Shown here piece after piece: positions 9,931-21,278 of a DNA stretch of 64,000 bases. Numbering within the stretch: position 1 is the first letter of the stretch; every line of letters begins with the position of its first letter. The DNA lies in NCBI RefSeq assembly GCF_011745365.1, contig NW_024468914.1, positions 3,498,228-3,562,227 of the forward strand, in the 5' to 3' direction. The translations under genes and the position numbers were made by a program. The stretch is from Cryphonectria parasitica EP155. Taxonomy: Eukaryota; Ascomycota; Sordariomycetes; Diaporthales; Cryphonectriaceae. The notes beneath the pieces are model-generated. The model searched no databases. It saw nothing but the letters and a program-made list of their open reading frames with translations, and had not been told where the DNA came from.

Positions 9931-12689
9931 TCACATCGTGGCGCCTGCTGGTTCCTTGCCCTGTACTAGGTTAGACGACGGTTCGGCATCGCCTGGCTTG
10001 ACCAAAGATATCGTCAACTCGGGGTCTTGAGAGTAGACCCGCAGACAGACTACACAGACGGCGTTCCACCTCTCCTGATCATCGGCCTCGGAATCAGAAG
10101 ATTCGGAGTCGGAGTCATCGTGGTCCTTCTCGTCTTTATCTTCTTTCTTCTCCTCTTTCCCCTCACCCTTCCCATCTTTCTTCTCATCCTCCCTCTTTTT
10201 CTTATGTTCATCCTTTTTGGAAGCATCATCAGTCTTCTCATCGCCCTGGTCACCCTTGTGTTCTCCAGTGCTGTTTTTGACATGCAGGGCAACCTCCTTC
10301 GTAGGGCCACCCTTGACTCCGTCGTCGGCCTTGGGAGGGTCTTCCTTAGCGAGACCCTCCTGTGCATCCTCAAACTGCTCGTTCTCCCCATCTTGTTCGG
10401 GCTTTTTCTCATCACCATCTTTGGTGATCTTCACATCCACTTCTTGTTTTGCATCGGGCTTCGGGATGTCCACCTCAACCTCAATCTTGATATTGGCTGC
10501 CTTCTCTTTCTTCTTGCGCTCCCGCTCCTTTTGCTTCTCCGCAGCCTTCTGTGCCTCGATCCTGAGATCCTCGTCCGGGATCCCGCCCTTGGCGTGAGCC
10601 AGATCGTACTGCATGCCCACCTGTCTGAGCTTCTGCGGGTTCGACTCGGCAGCTTGCTTGACTAGCTTTTGGATAAGCGGCTCGTCCTTGTCCCTCTTGG
10701 CGGTGATCTTGGGAACAACCTCGTACCGACCGGGCTCGAGGTTCACCTCGCAGCTGACGGAACGGTTTTCCCAGTCGTGCACGGGACGAACACGGCAGAT
10801 GTATTCGCCTTGGGCTTCGTTCTCGCGCCGGAGGAGGAAGTGAAGACCAAATTTGTACTGTCCTGCTAGGCCCGTGAAGTATCGGTCATCCAGCTGCAAT
10901 GTGTTGTCATGTTAATTAATGATCTTTGAAAAGCTCACATTTTTTGTCTTACATCTTTTCCGCCGCGGGAAAAAGAGGAAGGGGGAAGGTTGATGGATAC
11001 GCACCTGTGATAGCACAATAACCACTATTCCAGGTCTCTTCGCCTCTATGATGAATGAGCTTCGCGAGTAACCTGTTATCCAGGACACGTCGCAGCTCGT
11101 CCACTGCTGAATGACAGTCCACTTTTCGTCAAAAAGACGTGTCCTGTGAAGGTATTTGAAGGTCTCCAGCATGTCCTCATAGAGCATCCAGAACACACCG
11201 TCGTCGCCGAATTTATAGTCCAATTTTTTCATCCACTTTGATATTTCAGTCAGCAGACAGTCATTTTGTTGGCCATATCAATGTACGATCCAGAAAAAAA
11301 GGAAGAAAACGGTAGCACTCACGTAGGGCGTCCACTCGCTCGACCCATCAGACCATCTTCCATTCCATTCACCAAGACCATCACTTGGACTTCGATGTCC
11401 CCAAGGGTTCCTATGAGAGTTGGTTAACGGTGCCGTTCATCGCAAACAAGTCCACAACATTTCCCATACCTGATCTGAACCAGTCTCACTTTGCCGCCGT
11501 CCTCATCAACCTCCTCGGTTGCCCGAAGAATTGAGTACGCATGACCCAAGACCACCCCAGAGGCCGACGACGCATAGCCCAAGGCCGACAGTGCAAATAC
11601 AAAGTCCCCATCGCCATAAGCCAACTCCTTCCACAGCCTATCTTTGCTAAGCACTCGCTTGTTCGCCAAGGTCGTAGTGACCCCACCCGTCATATCCTCG
11701 ACAGCCTCACCGCTCCATCCTCCCGCGATGGCATTGTAATCACCATGCGCCTTGGCATAGGCCTTCTCCATCAGCGGCAGCCAGGTCTCGTTCGGGTCGG
11801 AGCAGTGGCTGAAATACAGCGCCTCTGATCCGGTTTGTTCCTGTCGTCGGTACTTGCGCGCTTTGCTTCCTGTTGGGTCGTACGTGTCGGTCCACTGGCC
11901 AAAATCGCATGCATTGAGGTACAAGTTGTCATCGATCACCACAGAGATCCATTCCCCGTCACGGTGGAAAACGAAGCCATACACGCCGCACTCTTCGTCA
12001 CGGGCCACGCAGACCTTGTTCATCAGGTCTTTTCGGTGGGCAATGGTCGCAACGGCTGCCAGCCACCAGCAGTCCCCGTTTCCGCCCTGCTGGATATCCG
12101 ACGAGGAGAATCCGTCGATGGTGAAGCTGGGCTCCTGAAAAATCCAGTCCAGCCGATGAATAGAGCCAGGCATGTAAAATTCGCCCCTCTGCACACCGCC
12201 CCTTCTTCCCCTGCTCCTCTCCTGGGCCCAGCCACGAGGGCTCCTCGACCGTGACCGCGACTCGTCTCTACCAGATTGGTTCACATCGGGCTGCTGCGGC
12301 GGTGACACATTCTCCTCCTCGACGTACTCGAGCCCGTTCAGACAGTTCTTCTCGCCGTCAAAGTCCGCCTCGATGTCGAAGTCGGCGTCGGTGAACTTCT
12401 CGTTGGTGCGGTGGCACTCGCGCACGATCTTGGCCACCTTGTCGCGGCAGCCCCGAGCGGCAGTCTCATAACTCTCGGCAGCGTTACGGGCAGAGGATGC
12501 GCCTCGCGGGTCCGGCTGCTCTGGCAGGAGACTGGCGTAAAGGAGGCGTGGGAAGATGGAGGTTACTTTGCTGGGCTTTTTAGTGAAGAATTTGGCCCAG
12601 AATTGGTTGATGTCTGCCTGGGGCCCTTTGAAGGGCTTGGAGGAAGTGGACATCTTGCGGAATGTGTGAGGGATGGTTCGCGATAGCAA
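9931..12689 (-). CDS. Calpain-family cysteine protease with charged C-terminal tail
   Basis: Four exons, 12689..11470, 11410..11323, 11235..11005 and 10893..9931, give 833 aa. The calpain catalytic core is complete: Cys207 in NGDCWWLAA, His383 in VLGHAYSI and Asn408 in RNPWG, the last created by splicing at intron 1. GEWNGRWSD and FGDDGVFWM are also standard. Intron 2 (11236-11322) uses an AAG acceptor with CTGAC as branch point. After a beta-rich domain (about residues 450-600) comes a strongly Lys/Glu/Asp-rich region of roughly 150 residues, ending in a segment with CVVC. An SR-rich stretch lies near residues 143-165. Met13 (MSTSSKPFKG) is an alternative start. Substrates are unknown, and the domain order does not match PalB/Rim13. 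It is likely cytosolic. Confidence 0.9.
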
Positions 12690-13876
12690 TAATTATTACT
12701 TATTAGCCGTCGTTGCTGATGTCGTAAAAGGATAGAAAGTGGAGGTAATTAATATAATGTTATGCCACTTCACATTCCGAAGGAGGAGAGATAGGCGGAC
12801 GAGATTTGTCTTGATTGCGGCTGAAAGTGGCGAATCTATATCTGATACCTGCCGACAGCCTTCACATGATTGTATCCTGCCATTCGTGAGACTGTCTAAC
12901 ATCCAGCTAAGCAATGCAGACACCCATCGTATGGCCTGAGGGAATCATCAGCACTTGCATTAGCGCTTGTGATGCAGGCTTGAGCTGCGCTTATGGGGCG
13001 CAGGCAATGGAGGGCTGCCATTCGCCCCTCATTTCAAACCAATGGAAGATTACTTTTGTACATAAATGGGTGGGTCAAGCTGAACGTCTCCTCGTCAGAG
13101 ACTTCTATTACCCCCTGCCATGGTGTGTAGTGGTGACCGAGCTAGAAATGTAGCAACGTCCGGCATGCACTGAGCGAATTGCAGGAAAACGAAGGAAAAC
13201 GAAGGAATGGATTCCTCATCCATGACGTGGCGTAGAAGGAATGCAACCTTGCTATTGGCATATGGGGGGTGGGGGGTGGGACGAGGTACCTTACGATCCC
13301 ATTCAAGACCATGGTAAAGAGGTTACAATAAGGCTCTGGAATGACTCGAAACAAAAAACTATTCCCATGTTGAATACTGCGCTGTGTAAATGTCAGGGAT
13401 CTTTATGAAATGTTGCAAATGTGTCACCCACGACTCTTTTGTGTGAATCACTCGAGAGAGCAGCAATGCAGAAACGGGTGTCGTGTTTATCCTTGAATCT
13501 TGAGTCCTCCGGGGATCAAGTCTGATATAATTCACTCTCGGAGTGTCACATCAGTAAAAGATTACATGCGCTCTTCAGCCTCATTATCCCTCGATTAGTA
13601 ATATGTACCGTTACAATTCTAGCGATAGCTTTTCATAGCTACAACTCACTGTTGGGTCTAATGACGGGATGCTAATGCAGTTATCACAACCTCGGTTGCT
13701 GACCCTTTGTGATATATCACAAAGGGAACGCTTCCACACAGACAAGGGATAATGTGTAGAGGCGCCGTGATTAATATTTTCAATACCTTGTACGCCAATG
13801 TATGCTTTGAATGCTAAATTTTGACTTCATCCCCTCCTCCTCCCCTCTTCTCTCTCGCGTCATGCCATTTGATTCC
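12690..13876. other. Intergenic region; contains a perfect palindrome
   Basis: No gene is recognised. It holds the calpain promoter next to 12690 and, on the other side, the 3' flank of the FAD oxidoreductase. The main visible structure is the 24-bp palindrome at 13703-13726. Confidence 0.6.
13703..13726. repeat. Perfect 24-bp palindrome
   Basis: The half-site CCCTTTGTGATA is followed directly by its exact reverse complement TATCACAAAGGG. Twelve perfect base pairs with no spacer are unlikely by chance in a window of this size. It lies about 150 nt beyond the stop codon of the FAD oxidoreductase. It could be a dimeric-factor site or a 3'-end structure; nothing in the sequence decides between these. 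Confidence 0.8.
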
Positions 13877-15737
13877 TTACTTGATGAATAATCGTCCCCT
13901 GATTCCGAATGGCTTTTCGGCAGACTTCTCATGCGATTTGATGGTTTCCTCGTAGTCTCCCATCATGTCATATCCTTTCAGTGCTTGAACTCTCTCCGCC
14001 GTGATCACAAATGGCTTGGGAAGAGGCGGGTACGGCGCAACCAGCGACGGAGCAGTCCATTTGACACCCAGACTGTCCAACACAAGGGGCGTCAGATATG
14101 CCGTAGCCAAGAAGATGCGCGGCATGCCGTGACCTCCAAACCCTGCGGCGATGAAGTGTCCAGCACGGTCAGGCGCAGGCCCAATAAACGGAAAAGCGTC
14201 GGCCGTCACGGAGACGACACCCGTCCATACTCCGCCTTCCTTAGCCGGCAGAGCAAGCTCGCACTCATCGGAGGAAGGCCAGCCCACAACCTCTTCTTTA
14301 GGCCAGGCCTTCATGTACGCAGGCACGCCGGGTAGGTGCTTGTCGTCCTCGCCGCGCTTGAACCACTCGCGGGGATACTGGGCGATGACAGGCTTGGCAC
14401 CGCCGAGGATGAGGGCATTAAAGGGAGGAGGGAGCTGAAGGTGGTAGTTCCAGATCTCGTCGTCGAAATGTTGGGCTCCTGTGTTCTTGATGAAACCCTC
14501 GGGAGCCTTGATGGCTCCGACTGTGCTGACGGAGGGGGAAATGATGTTGGAGTATTCTGGGAGAAGGTGCGAGGCCCAGGCGTTCTGTTTTTGGTAGACA
14601 GTATCATGGATTAGCAATGGCGATGATCGTATGGGACAAAGGGAAGAGGCTGTTCGCGTTGGAGTTGACGAAAACTTACCGTGGCGTGGATGATGGCCTT
14701 GGTCTTGGTGCTCCCTCTCGGTGTCACCACGGTGATCCAGCCATCCTCGTCTCTCTTTGATACCTCCAATGCTGGTGTGTTGGCTTGCAAGTTCAGTTTG
14801 CCGGTAGCCAGCCCGAGTCGAAGAAAAGCATGTACAAATTTGTATGGCCAGCTGTGCCAGAGTCAGTACACGGAAGCCACACAGCTGCGCACGCACCCAC
14901 GTGCGATGCTGAAAGAGTTTGAAGCACATACACTTGACCAGTAGGATGAACAACGGCTCCAAGACAGCCCTTCATCTGGGTAAAGTCCTCGGCCTCCTTC
15001 GGGTCCTCGATGAGTCTGCACTCCCGAATGATCTCACCATCCTTCCCGTGGTCCTTGACAAAGGCTTCATAGTTCGCCTTCAGGCGCGTCCATTCACCCT
15101 CCGTCATAGCCGCGTCAAAGGTTTCTCCAAACTTCAGGCAGACCTCTTCAGAAAGTCCTTCCTCTTCCATGGCTGCCCTGAACGCATCCAGATGTGCCAT
15201 CTCGTGCTTGATGAGCGCCAGGGCGCCATCTGCTCCAAATCGCTCTGACCAGGCGATGTATCGTGAGTAGGCATGAGGTCTGAGCTGGCCGCCTGAAAGA
15301 AAAAGAAGAAGAAAAAAGTCCGTCAATGGCTGTTCTTTAAAAAGGGTGGCCTTGGCTCGTGCTCATAGCACTCATATGAGGTTCCTCACCATTTCTACCC
15401 GTAGCACCACCACAGATATCCCGCGCCTCTAGCATCAGCATCTGGGGAGTTGTGCCATCTCTAGCAGTGTGCTGTAGCGTGCTTGTCAGTACTTCTATTT
15501 TTGCTTGGCTAAATCACGACTTTGTTCTTGTTCAGGTCAGAGAATGCCCACCTTATGAAGCCAGTATGCAGCTGAGGCTCCGGTATAGCCACTGCCGACA
15601 ATGACAATGTCGGTCTCCTTGGGAAGCTCCGGAGTGGACCTGAAGTCTCTAAGGGTCGAGTCGGCGGCCTCGATCCAGTAGGACTTGGAAGGATTTGTTG
15701 TGGGAAGAACCATGTTGCTGTTACTGTTGCTGTTCAC
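13877..15737 (-). CDS. FAD-dependent oxidoreductase (DAO family, amine/amino-acid oxidase type)
   Basis: Five exons, 15737..15552, 15471..15390, 15292..14932, 14851..14680 and 14584..13877, give 502 aa. All introns are GT-AG and all phases close. The N-terminal Rossmann motif is DIVIVGSGYTGASAAYW. The second FAD signature GGATGRNGGQLRPHAY is restored across intron 2. HPTGQVWPYKF is rebuilt by the GTATGT donor at 14931. The C-terminal part has FPFIGPAPDRAGHFIAAGFGGHG, the usual FAD-binding closing motif. Family members oxidise primary or secondary amines or imino acids with FAD and release H2O2; the substrate cannot be read from sequence. No signal peptide or clear PTS1 is seen (it ends RLFIK). 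It is co-oriented with the UNC93-like transporter upstream, about 870 nt away. Confidence 0.9.
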
Positions 15738-16606
15738 TTCGGTGTAGGGTGAAATTCAAACTAGCTTCTGAAGCGCTTCCTCGATGATGCTGTCAAGCCG
15801 TCTCTCCTGAGTGGAAAATGCGTATTAATCAATGAATTGGGTGAAGGACAGGCCGGCAAATCCAGTTGGGGTCAAATCGCAAGACACCCAAACTTTAATC
15901 AATCATGAAGTGTTCGGGTCGCGGAGTTCACCGTTTTTTTTGTTTTTTTTTAATTGAAATCAGTGGTCGCACGGTACGTATGTAGTCAAAGTAAGCAGTA
16001 GACTTCTGGACATACTTTACGTTGCCCTTATGCAGCCATGAATGAATGTGGCGTGGAACGACGATGGCCTCATTTGTGGAGAGCCATAAGCTCTGCAGCC
16101 ACAAGCGGCAATGGTCTTGGGCCCTCCGCTGCCCGGAAGGATACAAACAAGCCGGCCCGCTAACCAACAGTCAAATGAGACCAGTCTACCCGGTGCTTGC
16201 CCATTCAAATGCCGGGCTTGCCCGTCAGCCTGCAAGTCTGCACGTCAGCGCAGGCCCACAACGGCCAGATAAGACGTACCGGCCCGGTTTCCTCACAGGT
16301 GGATGATCTTTGTCGGGGTTTGAGGACTACCGAAGTTGGGGCAAGACAAGCAGTGCTTAATACTATACTGCCGTAGTTATGTGCTAAGATCAATAAGGGC
16401 CATGGAACACCTATCGATAACGAGCTCACATCACAGTGACTAACACAAAAGATAGATGTGTTTGGTCAAGATATGTTGTATAAGCATGCTAGCATATTCA
16501 TGCCCACGCAGTCAAGACTTGGGAACAATCATTGGTTGGGAACTGTTATCTCAGCATTGTTCTTGCAGTAATTAATCAACAAATAAACCTTGTCTTCTCT
16601 CACGCC
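15738..16606. other. Intergenic region
   Basis: This is the promoter side of the FAD oxidoreductase and the 3' flank of the UNC93-like transporter. It includes T-rich tracts near 15933-15953. No coding signal is recognised. Confidence 0.6.
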
Positions 16607-18332
16607 TTATTCAACCGCCTTGTTCTCGCCCTTGACCGGGTCCTCAATCGCATCGACATCAATCTCAGCGGGCGCTTCCGGCACCAGCCTGATAAGCATC
16701 ACCATGCAAGGAATAGCCAGAGCCAGCACAGCGCAGTTGACGTAAAATGGATGCCGAGGATCGCTGCCGGTCATGGAGTTGATAGAGTACGAGACTGCCT
16801 GGCCGGCGGTCTCAAAGGCTCGGAACAGACCACCCGTTCTGGCGCTGGACTTGACGTCCGTCGAGAAGGTGCCCAGAATCCAGTAGAGAGACAACTGCGT
16901 CCAGTAGCCCGTGGTGAAGATAATGAGGTAGGGAACGTAGGCCTCTGCCCACCTCTTCCCATCCAGCACGTAGTCAAGAGCTGTCTCGGCGGTGCCGAAC
17001 TTGCTGTACTCGATGCCGATCCAGATGAAGCAGGCGACTTGGGGCACAAGCCACAAGATAAAGGCCATCCACGCCCGGTTGGTCTGAGACCAGCGCTTGG
17101 TGTCGAGGAGTTTTCCGTAGATCATGACCATGATGATCGTGACGATGGGGACGATGAGAGTCGAGAGGGCGCGGGCGCGAACGGAGAAGTGGAGGGACAG
17201 ATATGTTCCCATCGTACCTCCGTAAAAGAACGAGTAGAAAGCCGGGATGAAGACGAGCCACGTCTTTGTCCGCTTAGCGTGCATCCAGAGAGCTCTGAAC
17301 TCCTCTCCCCAGGTCACAGTCCCCGTGGAGGGCACGGGAGTTCCATCTCTACGACGGACTTTCCTCGTGGGCGAGAGCAAAAAGGCCCAAAAGACGCCCG
17401 TGCACTCAAAGACCACGAAGATGATGTATGTTGCCCACGCGATGCCGCCGGCCGAAGAGGACGAGTAGTTGGTCGCGAAATTGATGGCGCCGCCAATGAC
17501 ACTGCCTGAGCTGCGCATCGCGGACCAGATTCCGAGATAGAGCCCTCGGTCGTCCTGGTGAGGGTACGACAGCATGGCCGTTGTCTCGCCCACGTAGAGG
17601 AAACCGCTGGTGAAACCGCCCAGGATGGTCGAGAACAGCAGATACCAGTTGACCGAGTATTTGGCGCTGACGTAGTAGGAAGATCCTGTCAATGGGAACG
17701 TTACTGCGGCAATAAAGCAGCTCCATTTGATGCCGAGCTTGTTGATGAGAGGACCGCCGATGAGAGTGACGAGGCACCCGGAGGCGTAGTTGAGAGCGTT
17801 GGCCAAGTTACTGAGGTAGGCTTTTGTTTGTTGTGAGTTAGCAGGAGCTTCATCATGACATATACATATGACAATTCAGAACACTTACGAGAAGAAAGAC
17901 CTCCACCGCCCAAGTTCGAGATCGCATCAGACATCGCAGGACCAACAAACGAGATCGCACCGAACCTATTCATTGTAAACCATTTGTAAGCTTTGGTCCC
18001 GTTAAATAAAGAACGCCCTGCTGCTTATATTCGTATGAGCTGCTCTCTCTCTTGCTCTCTCCAGCTAGTCAATGCGCCCAATCGGAGGCTGCATTCATAG
18101 AGGGGAGGGGGGCTGAGGTGACAGCCTCACCACGAGATGTTTGAAATAGTGACACGTACAAGATCATCTGAAATAACACGCCACGGAAGAACTTGGTGAA
18201 CTTGCTACTGGACAAGTAGGCGACGTCGACGTCGATAACCTCGGTGGCCATGTTGGAGTCCACCCTCGAGATGGTCGGCTGCTCGCCTCCCTTGTCGCTG
18301 TCAGCGACAGCGACCTTGTCCTGGGAGTCCAT
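16607..18332 (-). CDS. UNC93-like major-facilitator membrane transporter
   Basis: Three exons, 18332..18160, 17965..17889 and 17820..16607, give 487 aa. I chose the ATG at 18332 (MDSQDKVAVADSD) because the upstream frame to 18446 is atypical. Motifs and predicted helices match fungal UNC93/DUF895 proteins: FVGPAMSDAISNLGGGGL straddling intron 2, then NLANALNYASGCLVTLIGGPL, YLGIWSAMRSSGSVIGGAINF and EFRALWMHAKRTKTW. About ten to twelve hydrophobic segments are evident, with a short acidic C-terminus. Intron 1 is long (194 nt) and intron 2 ends in AAG after a GCTAAC branch point. The family are MFS-fold membrane proteins with unknown or ion-related substrates. Plasma-membrane or vacuolar placement is inference. 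Confidence 0.9.
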
Positions 18333-19810
18333 ACTGGGCTGGTGCTGGGCAGTTGATCTGTGTCTGAAGGCAGGTTGGCTTGCAGCAACAGCAGATGAGG
18401 AAACTCTGTAGTATGTAGGAATTGCAAAGTGGGATTTCGGGTCCATTCATATGAAAATCGAGGGTGACCCCCAACTGCATAAACACACATCCATCGCCCC
18501 GTGCGTGGGCCAAGAACTTTCGGGGTTCATGACAACCAATAACTCCTGATTGGTGCTCCGTTGCACTGGGCCTCTCGTTTATGTTTCATTGAGCAAAGAG
18601 ATAGGCAGAGTGCTCCACCATCTGTACCATAGTAGCTGCTACAAGGACGTAGTGCCTAAAGTGCCACTGAGTTTATCCTAGACGGTCAAGGGTGCTGCTA
18701 TGGCCAGTGCAGGGGGGGCGGGATGCGCGTGACACACTGCACGACAAAGTATATCAATCAGCCTTACTGGACCGGCAAGCAGCGCATAACACTACCCGGT
18801 CTGGTCTGATAACGGGTATTCGGTGAGGAACACCACCTGAAGTGGTAGATATTGTCTTTCAAACCAGATAAAGTTTCAAGATGTATGTTACGTGTAAACG
18901 GGCCTATTTCTTCCAATACTTGGTATCTATCAAGATAGCAACTGGAATCCAATCAACAACCCTTGATGAAAACGCGTGGCGAACCCTAGGCAGGGCCAAG
19001 ATACGCGACAACGATCCGGTCTCCAAGTATGCATATCGCGAATTACCGTAGTCACTATGAAATGGGCATGAGTCCTATCGCAACAATGTTGAACAGGAGA
19101 TATGAGAGATCGTGGGCGACGAGGCCAATGTAATCACGATATGGACAGACGGGGTTCCCCAGATTGGGAGGAATTGTTAGCAGGGCTGTTGCTCCGAAGC
19201 ACTGGTCGAGACATGATCGTATTGTTACATTTGCCTTATTTATCGTGCGGTTTAGCACAAACAGCACCAATGGCAGCTTGTGAACAAGACGTCCTCGCCT
19301 CTCAGTCATGAGACTTTCGAGATCGTTCGCTCACGCTGAGACCCTGTGAAGTGAGGACATTTGCACTTCCCTAGACCAGAGAATCCATGGGAGCGCAGGC
19401 GATACTCGATCTCAAAGTGAAAGACATGCCAAAATAAAAACTGTTCATGTCGTGGCATTCTTCTTGAACAATTCCTGACAATGCGTGGTTACCAGTCAGT
19501 CCAAGTTCTAGAAGAAAACAGTAGATTCGCTCCCCATAGGGTGCCACTCCGTCAGTCAAAATGTGACCATGCCGCTTCTGTATGACATCGCAGAGAGACT
19601 GTTGCTCATTCAAACACACCAGTCACCCTTTGAGATCACATTTGTGGAGGACCGAATTACTACTTAAAACAGCAATACATGATGTTTGATGTCTCTGGAC
19701 TTGAGCAATCCAGAGATCATTACTATCGCTCACCCAGAATAAATGCAATAACCCTTCTAAAAAGTGATCTACAGCCTAAGAACTAATCCGCCGACGCCAC
19801 CAAAACGATA
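18333..19810. other. Intergenic region
   Basis: This separates the minus-strand transporter from the plus-strand ORFan pair. Short frames here show no family resemblance and no resemblance to the neighbouring ORFans. It contains one reverse-strand copy of the decamer TACTATGGTA at 18625-18634. Confidence 0.55.
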
Positions 19811-20485
19811 ATGTGTTTCACGGATGGCAATCATAGCCATGGCGCCACCCCGGCCCGGCCTCATCGAACTGGGCATTTTCGCCGGTCTCGACGTGACCGT
19901 GTTCCCACCCTCGAAAGCTGGGGATACGAAGTCTTGGACCCTATCGATCGCCGTTCCCGGCTCGAGTACTGGGATGTCAAGCTTGGATCTCGGGTCATCG
20001 CCAGCATGAGGGGCGAGCTCTCGGCGTCGGGGGAATATGGGAAAATGTACATTCGTCAGTTCAACCTGGACGGTGACAAGAGGTCGAAACGGCCATCTGC
20101 AGGTGAGGTCATGCTCAGTTTCTGGATTCACACTTTAAGGCTAGATCCATATCTTCTCTGGAGCATCACCACCTCTGTCGTCTCGTTTAACTTGGCCAAC
20201 GATCTCACTCGATCCGTGTACACTCAGATGCACGGGCAATTGCATGAGCAAATGAGGATCAGGAGCCCCGAACGGAGCCCAGGAGAGAGGAGGGCATTCG
20301 GTGACCTTTTGTCCTCGGCGAACGGTAAGAGAGCTCAGAGTCTGCTGAAGGCCTGTGGTAAATATGAGCAGACTGCTGGAATTCGACGCCAGGTCGAGGC
20401 CTTTGATTATATTCCGAGAGACATGTTTGACGATAATACCCGGCAGTACGACTTAGAAATACGGTTGAAAGAGGCCCTTCCATAG
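19811..20485 (+). CDS. Hypothetical protein, ORFan paralogue 1
   Basis: An intronless frame of 224 aa that I cannot assign to a known family. It is homologous to the next gene (21279-22097). Both begin MCF and have a basic low-complexity leader containing RRS.RRDR. They share YWDVKLGSRVIASMR versus FYEVLYRHSIVTRLR, then NL..D.R....RP.A...L.FW..TL.L, then VY..M.G, and P.E..AF near the end. The shared MCF supports the start at 19811. There is no signal peptide or membrane segment. A possible GT-AG pair (20104-20119) is not used, because the paralogy runs straight through it. Function is unknown. An old tandem duplication is the simplest reading. Confidence 0.6.
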   Translation: MCFTDGNHSHGATPARPHRTGHFRRSRRDRVPTLESWGYEVLDPIDRRSRLEYWDVKLGSRVIASMRGELSASGEYGKMYIRQFNLDGDKRSKRPSAGEVMLSFWIHTLRLDPYLLWSITTSVVSFNLANDLTRSVYTQMHGQLHEQMRIRSPERSPGERRAFGDLLSSANGKRAQSLLKACGKYEQTAGIRRQVEAFDYIPRDMFDDNTRQYDLEIRLKEALP

Positions 20486-21278
20486 CACGTGATTCTACTC
20501 GGCTAGCTAGAGTAGCTTGAAGTTTCACATCCTTTCCGTCTTCCAACACTGTCTCTCGAGGAAAAATTAGAAATACGGACAGGAGACATGAGAGAAAACA
20601 TGCAACGAAGCGGATAATGAGTATTCGATGTAGAGATTAGAATATCAAGCATTGGCGTAACACTACACATAAGTCTCCTCAAGAAACGTGAGAGTTACTC
20701 GCACACAATTGGTGCAACGATAGTATGTGGCTCTCATTAATAGAATAGAACCAATGCTAATCAATGGCTCTCCACCCCATAGTAGAAACTTTACTGAATA
20801 TCCGGTATAGACGAAGAGTAAAGCACCCTACACCACTAGAAACAATGGACATTAAAGAGAGGTTTCACAAGGTTGGTGATGGATGCCGTTCTCACACCGA
20901 TCCACTGCCCGTCACAAAGTGATGCAATGTTGACATAAAGAACGACTAGCCAAGGCAACACAGTCAAGTCACTCAAGTGTAGCAAGTCACAGGATACTTA
21001 GGCAACGCACACTAGCACAAAGATGACGATTGTGTAAGGGGAAGTATAAATTCAGCTATTGATGCGACCAAAAACATTGTGGAATTGGTCACATTATGAC
21101 GAAAAGGCCCCTCCGTACCGCATCAATTTACTCAGTTAGTGAACAGTAAGGTGTACACGACACAACACGTACACTCAAATTTCAACACCTCAGAGGAAAA
21201 CGAAAACAACTCGGCACAATTTTCATCAATGTTTTTCAGTATCTGAAGCCTTGCAGCATCAAAATCTGCCTAGAAGCA
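20486..21278. other. Spacer between the two ORFan paralogues
   Basis: AT-richer DNA with many stops in all frames. No third copy of the ORFan family is visible on either strand. It presumably holds the 3' end of the first and the promoter of the second copy. Confidence 0.55.

Noticed and set aside
10027..10665. Plus-strand 212-aa very hydrophobic frame that looks like a membrane protein
   Set aside because: It is the antisense of the Lys/Glu-rich calpain tail; reversing AAG/GAG codons yields CTT/CTC (Leu) artefactually.
20104..20119. Possible GT-AG intron in ORFan paralogue 1
   Set aside because: Far too short (16 nt), and the similarity to paralogue 2 continues through it.
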